From assembly GCF_042667405.1 (NCBI RefSeq), contig NZ_JBHVAL010000012.1, forward strand, positions 62,001-126,000: DNA of 64,000 nucleotides, written 5' to 3'. This DNA comes from Arthrobacter sp042667405. Its GTDB lineage: Bacteria; Actinomycetota; Actinomycetes; Actinomycetales; Micrococcaceae. Below are positions 61,094 to 64,000 of the stretch, piece by piece. The notes beneath the pieces are model-generated. The model was given only the letters and a program-made list of their open reading frames with translations. It was not told where the DNA came from and ran no database searches. Position 1 is the stretch's first letter. Each line of letters starts with the position of its first letter. The translations under genes were made by a program, and so were the position numbers.

Positions 61094-62709
61094 ACGCCAC
61101 GATGGTCCCGGCAGTCGAAGTCGCTGCCCTGAAGGACACCACGCTCCTGAACATGGGCATCTTCGCCCTGTTCGTCGCGGTCACCATGGTGATCGTTTTC
61201 CGGGCCAGCCGGAACAACAAGACTGCCGCCGACTACTACGCAGCCGGCCGCTCCTTCACCGGCTCCCAGAACGGCACTGCCATCGCCGGTGACTACCTCT
61301 CCGCGGCATCCTTCCTCGGTATCACCGGTGCCATCGCGATCAACGGCTACGACGGATTCCTCTACTCCATCGGATTCCTGGTTGCCTGGCTGGTGGCGCT
61401 GCTGCTGGTGGCCGAGCTGCTCCGCAACACCGGCAAGTTCACCATGGCCGATGTCCTGTCGTTCCGCTTGCGTCAACGCCCTGTGCGGATCGCCGCGGCA
61501 CTGTCCACACTGGCAGTCTGCTTCTTCTACCTGCTCGCCCAGATGGCCGGCGCGGGAAGCCTTATTTCGCTGCTGCTGGGAATCAGCGACTGGGGCGGAC
61601 AAGCCCTGGTGATTATCGTCGTCGGCGCTTTGATGATCATGTACGTGCTCATCGGCGGCATGAAGGGCACCACCTGGGTCCAGATCATCAAAGCCATCCT
61701 TCTGATTGCGGGTGCCGCGGTCATGACCGCAATGGTGCTGGCGATCTATGGCTTCAACCTGTCCAGCCTGCTGGGCTCCGCCGCGGAGGCCGCCAACAAC
61801 CCGAACGTCCTGAACCCCGGCCTGCAGTACGGCAAGACGGAAACGTCCAAGCTGGACTTCATGTCGCTCGGCCTCGCCCTGGTCCTTGGAACGGCGGCCC
61901 TGCCCCACGTCCTCATGCGCTTCTACACGGTTCCAACCGCGAAGGAAGCCCGGAAATCCGTTGTATGGGCCATCTGGCTGATCGGTCTTTTCTACCTGTT
62001 CACGTTGGTGCTGGGCTACGGTGCCGCAGCTTTGGTGGGTGCGGAAACGATCAAATCCGCTCCCGGCGGGGTCAACTCGGCCGCACCGCTGCTGGCGTTC
62101 CACCTCGGCGGTCCGCTGCTCCTTGGTTTCATCTCGGCCGTGGCCTTCGCAACCATCCTCGCGGTGGTGGCGGGTCTGACCATTACGGCGGCAGCCTCGT
62201 TTGCCCACGACATCTACGCAAACGTCATCGCCAAGGGCAAAGCGGATGCGACCACCGAAGTGAAGGTGGCACGTCGCACGGTGGTGGTGATCGGTGTCCT
62301 CGCCATCCTGGGTGGCATCTTCGCCAACGGGCAGAACGTGGCCTTCCTGGTGGCGCTCGCCTTCGCTGTTGCAGCGTCGGCAAACCTGCCCACCATCCTG
62401 TACTCGCTGTTCTGGAAGAGATTCACCACGCAGGGTGCGGTCTGGAGCATGTACGGTGGCCTGGCCGCGGCCATCCTGTTGATCACGTTCTCGCCCGTGG
62501 TGTCAGGCGCCAAGACGTCCATGATTCCCGGTGCCAACTTCGCGTTCTTCCCGCTGAGCAACCCGGGAATCGTCTCCATCCCGCTGGCGTTCTTCCTTGG
62601 CTGGCTCGGGACCGTCCTGGATAAGCGGCGCGAAGATCCGACCAAGCAGGCTGAAATGGAGGTGCGCTCGCTGACCGGCATTGGTGCTGAGAAGGCAGTA
62701 GACCACTAA
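61090..62709 (+). CDS. Cation/acetate symporter (ActP type)
   Basis: A 539-residue SSS transporter with about 13 membrane segments. NGTAIAGDYLSAASFLGITG, the GGMKGTTWVQIIKAILL segment and PHVLMRFYTVPTAKEARKS are specific for ActP/acetate and related monocarboxylate symporters. It starts with GTG within the preceding DUF485 stop. The gene ends at a strong terminator (62724-62756). A role in importing acetate or similar short acids is well supported by family. Confidence 0.92.
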   Translation: MNATMVPAVEVAALKDTTLLNMGIFALFVAVTMVIVFRASRNNKTAADYYAAGRSFTGSQNGTAIAGDYLSAASFLGITGAIAINGYDGFLYSIGFLVAWLVALLLVAELLRNTGKFTMADVLSFRLRQRPVRIAAALSTLAVCFFYLLAQMAGAGSLISLLLGISDWGGQALVIIVVGALMIMYVLIGGMKGTTWVQIIKAILLIAGAAVMTAMVLAIYGFNLSSLLGSAAEAANNPNVLNPGLQYGKTETSKLDFMSLGLALVLGTAALPHVLMRFYTVPTAKEARKSVVWAIWLIGLFYLFTLVLGYGAAALVGAETIKSAPGGVNSAAPLLAFHLGGPLLLGFISAVAFATILAVVAGLTITAAASFAHDIYANVIAKGKADATTEVKVARRTVVVIGVLAILGGIFANGQNVAFLVALAFAVAASANLPTILYSLFWKRFTTQGAVWSMYGGLAAAILLITFSPVVSGAKTSMIPGANFAFFPLSNPGIVSIPLAFFLGWLGTVLDKRREDPTKQAEMEVRSLTGIGAEKAVDH

Positions 62710-62723
62710 ACAGCACAAACAAG

Positions 62724-62756
62724 GCTCCCCTGGAAACCGTTCGTTTCCGGGGGAGC
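62724..62756 (+). terminator. Terminator after actP-type symporter
   Basis: GCTCCCC plus GGAAAC (62724-62737) pairs with GTTTCC plus GGGGAGC (62743-62756), with one mismatched base pair and a 5-nt loop. It also lies at the end of the convergent gene. Confidence 0.85.
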
Positions 62757-62770
62757 ACTTGTGTCCGGGG

Positions 62771-63790
62771 TCATTTCTTCAGGCTTAGCCACTCCTGCAG
62801 CTGCGCCGAGGGCCACGTGGTGACGATGCGTTCGGTGGGCACTCCAAGGGCCTCGGCACGTTGGGCGCCGTACTGGAGGAAATCCAGTTGTCCGGGTGCG
62901 TGGGCATCACTGTCAATGCTGAACAGGCATCCAGCGTCCAGTGCAAGCTTGATGAGGTCATCGGGTGGGTCCTGCCGTTCCGGACGCGAGTTGATTTCGA
63001 CGGCGACACCCCACTCGGCGCACTCCTTGAACACTTTAGGGGCATCAAACTCCGATTGGGGACGGGTTCCGCGCGAACCTTGGACGAGCCGCCCGGTGCA
63101 GTGTCCCAGGACGTTGGTGTGGGGATCGCTGATGCCGCCGAGCATCCGGGCAGTCATGGTTTTCCTGTCGGCCCGCAGCTTGGAATGCACACTGGCCACC
63201 ACTACGTCGAGCTTGCCCAGCATGTCGGGGGTTTGGTCCAAGGAACCGTCCTCCAGGATGTCCACCTCGATGCCTTTTAGCAAACGGAAATCTTCATGGG
63301 AAGAATTGATCCCGTCCACTATGTCGAGCTGTTGCTCAAGCCTTTCGACGCTGAGGCCATTTGCGATCGTGAGGTTGGGGGAGTGGTCGGTCAGGGCAAG
63401 GTACTCCCGACCGAGGGTGCGGGCTGCTGCCACCATTGCTTCAATCGGGGAGCCGCCGTCGGACCAGTTGCTGTGGCTGTGCAGGTCTCCGCGCAGCGCG
63501 GCTTTGATGGTCTCTCCCCCCGGGGCCAGCGCCTCGGCGCCCTTCTCCCGGAGATCGGCCAGGTAGTCGGGGACCCGGTCCTCCAGGGCCTGGGTGATGA
63601 CCTCAGCGCTGCGGCTGCCAACGCCCTTGAGCGTGGTGATCCTTCCGCTTGCAACCAACCGTGCCAGCTCATCGGCTGGTAGCTTCCGTACGGCGTCGGC
63701 CGCTTTCCGGAAGGCCTGGACCTTGAAAGTGGGGGCCAGGCTGCGTTCCAGCCAGAAGGAAATTTCGTCGAGCGCCTCAATGGGATCCAT
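62771..63790 (-). CDS. PHP-domain protein with PolX-like HhH N-terminus
   Basis: A 339-residue protein. The first 90 residues resemble the 8-kDa/HhH domain of DNA polymerase X (KVQAFRKAADAVRKL, ITTLKGVGSRSAEVI). The rest is a PHP metal hydrolase domain (GDLHSHSNWSDGGSPIE, ALTDHSPNL, GIEVDILEDGSLD, VVASVHSK, DSDAHAPGQL), which holds several His and Asp metal ligands. The nucleotidyl-transferase part of PolX is missing. PHP domains act as phosphoesterases or exonucleases. The start at 63790 is preferred; 63805 would add five residues. Confidence 0.85.
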   Translation of the reverse strand: MDPIEALDEISFWLERSLAPTFKVQAFRKAADAVRKLPADELARLVASGRITTLKGVGSRSAEVITQALEDRVPDYLADLREKGAEALAPGGETIKAALRGDLHSHSNWSDGGSPIEAMVAAARTLGREYLALTDHSPNLTIANGLSVERLEQQLDIVDGINSSHEDFRLLKGIEVDILEDGSLDQTPDMLGKLDVVVASVHSKLRADRKTMTARMLGGISDPHTNVLGHCTGRLVQGSRGTRPQSEFDAPKVFKECAEWGVAVEINSRPERQDPPDDLIKLALDAGCLFSIDSDAHAPGQLDFLQYGAQRAEALGVPTERIVTTWPSAQLQEWLSLKK

Positions 63791-63811
63791 GGCTCCATGA
63801 TCCACGAACCT

Positions 63812-63851
63812 GGCGCACCATCAACAGTGGGCAATTCATCGATGGTGCGCC
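63812..63851. terminator. Hairpin upstream of the PHP gene start
   Basis: GGCGCACCATC (63812-63822) pairs perfectly with GATGGTGCGCC (63841-63851) across an 18-nt loop. It lies between the last codons of a minus-strand gene and the start of the PHP gene on the same strand, so it may end that transcript or separate the two. Confidence 0.6.
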
Positions 63852-63868
63852 GGTCCGATGACCACCGC

Positions 63869-64000
63869 CTAGTGGTGGTGGCCCGGGTCCAGGGCGGGAT
63901 TGGAGCCCTGGCCGCTTTCTCCGCCGGGGGCCTGGCCGTGTTCCCCGTGCGGTACGGCGTGCTGGCCCGCCATCGATGCGGCGAGGCCGGGTGTGGCGAC
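63869..64000 (-). CDS. C-terminal end of a His-rich protein (partial)
   Basis: Forty-three codons run from the right window edge to a TAG stop at 63869-63871. The visible sequence ends SNPALDPGHHH and contains further His and Gly residues (MAGQHAVPHGEHGQ), a pattern seen in metal-binding or exported proteins. The N-terminal part is outside the window, so no family can be given. Confidence 0.55.
   Translation of the reverse strand, partial: VATPGLAASMAGQHAVPHGEHGQAPGGESGQGSNPALDPGHHH

Noticed and set aside
60988..62208. Long open frame on the minus strand opposite the acetate symporter
   Set aside because: Same high-GC shadow effect; the plus-strand frame encodes a complete SSS transporter.

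Overview
The window is a high-GC chromosomal segment of an actinobacterium, most likely Arthrobacter/Paenarthrobacter (Micrococcaceae). Support for this is gene order such as rpsB-tsf-pyrH-frr-cdsA and dusB-dgt-dnaG, many GTG starts, a SAM-IV type riboswitch, a FAD oxidase of the 6-hydroxy-D-nicotine oxidase type, and protein signatures typical of this group. I found no insertion sequence, prophage, CRISPR array or plasmid gene. The sequence contains one 100-N scaffold gap (11113-11212) inside a tandem repeat, so this is a draft assembly.

Layout. 1-0.5 kb: 3' end of gatB. 0.5-1.1 kb: a small secreted protein. 1.3-7.5 kb: a carbohydrate uptake operon (two ABC permeases, Tat-type lipoprotein binding protein, LacI repressor, Gfo/Idh/MocA oxidoreductase) with a LacI-like operator on its promoter and no ATPase gene. 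7.5-13.8 kb: amino acid catabolism (divergent LysR regulator, tdh-kbl threonine degradation, a DAO-type FAD oxidase, hutI), interrupted by a 32-bp tandem repeat array. 14-18.5 kb: an amino-sugar/tagatose-type operon (SIS isomerase, ROK kinase, PfkB kinase, class II aldolase, DeoR regulator). 18.5-30.8 kb: mixed genes, including metY, a SAM-IV riboswitch and metX, an AlkZ-like protein, two hydrolases, glyS and a GNAT protein. 31-38.5 kb: FAD oxidase, YibE/F-like membrane protein, dusB-dgt-dnaG. 38.5-38.9 kb: two identical tRNA-Asn genes. 38.9-44.7 kb (minus strand): envelope genes, with a rhomboid-like/DUF2156 aminoacyl-lipid synthase next to an exported alpha/beta hydrolase, and a Bcr/CflA efflux pump. 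44.9-48.7 kb: holin-X family membrane protein, CDP-alcohol phosphatidyltransferase, DMT transporter, GT4 glycosyltransferase, a CAT-anticodon tRNA. 49-56.7 kb: acyl-CoA dehydrogenase, M23 peptidase, the translation/lipid cluster rpsB-tsf-pyrH-frr-cdsA and a DivIVA-motif protein. 56.7-62.7 kb: two acetate-type Na+/solute symporters, each with a DUF485-like small partner, arranged around a LytS/LytTR two-component system. 62.8-64 kb: a PHP protein with a PolX-like N-terminus and the 3' end of a His-rich protein.

How the parts work together. Most of the window is ordinary chromosome. The most interesting non-coding features are (i) four long intergenic palindromes (436-496, 7495-7562, 13815-13879, 26982-27044) with the same architecture, two of which overlap stop codons; (ii) the 32-bp tandem array that turns into its own inverted copy; (iii) two adjacent TTACYNNNNRGTAA palindromes upstream of an acyl-CoA dehydrogenase with no regulator gene nearby; and (iv) a CsoR/CstR-like palindrome between the duplicated tRNA-Asn genes. 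The most interesting coding features are the pseudo-rhomboid fused to the lipid aminoacyl transferase with its partner hydrolase, the symporter/DUF485 pairs flanking a LytS/LytTR system, and the ROK protein that lacks the family zinc module. Family assignments come from reading the sequence only; no database search was run.
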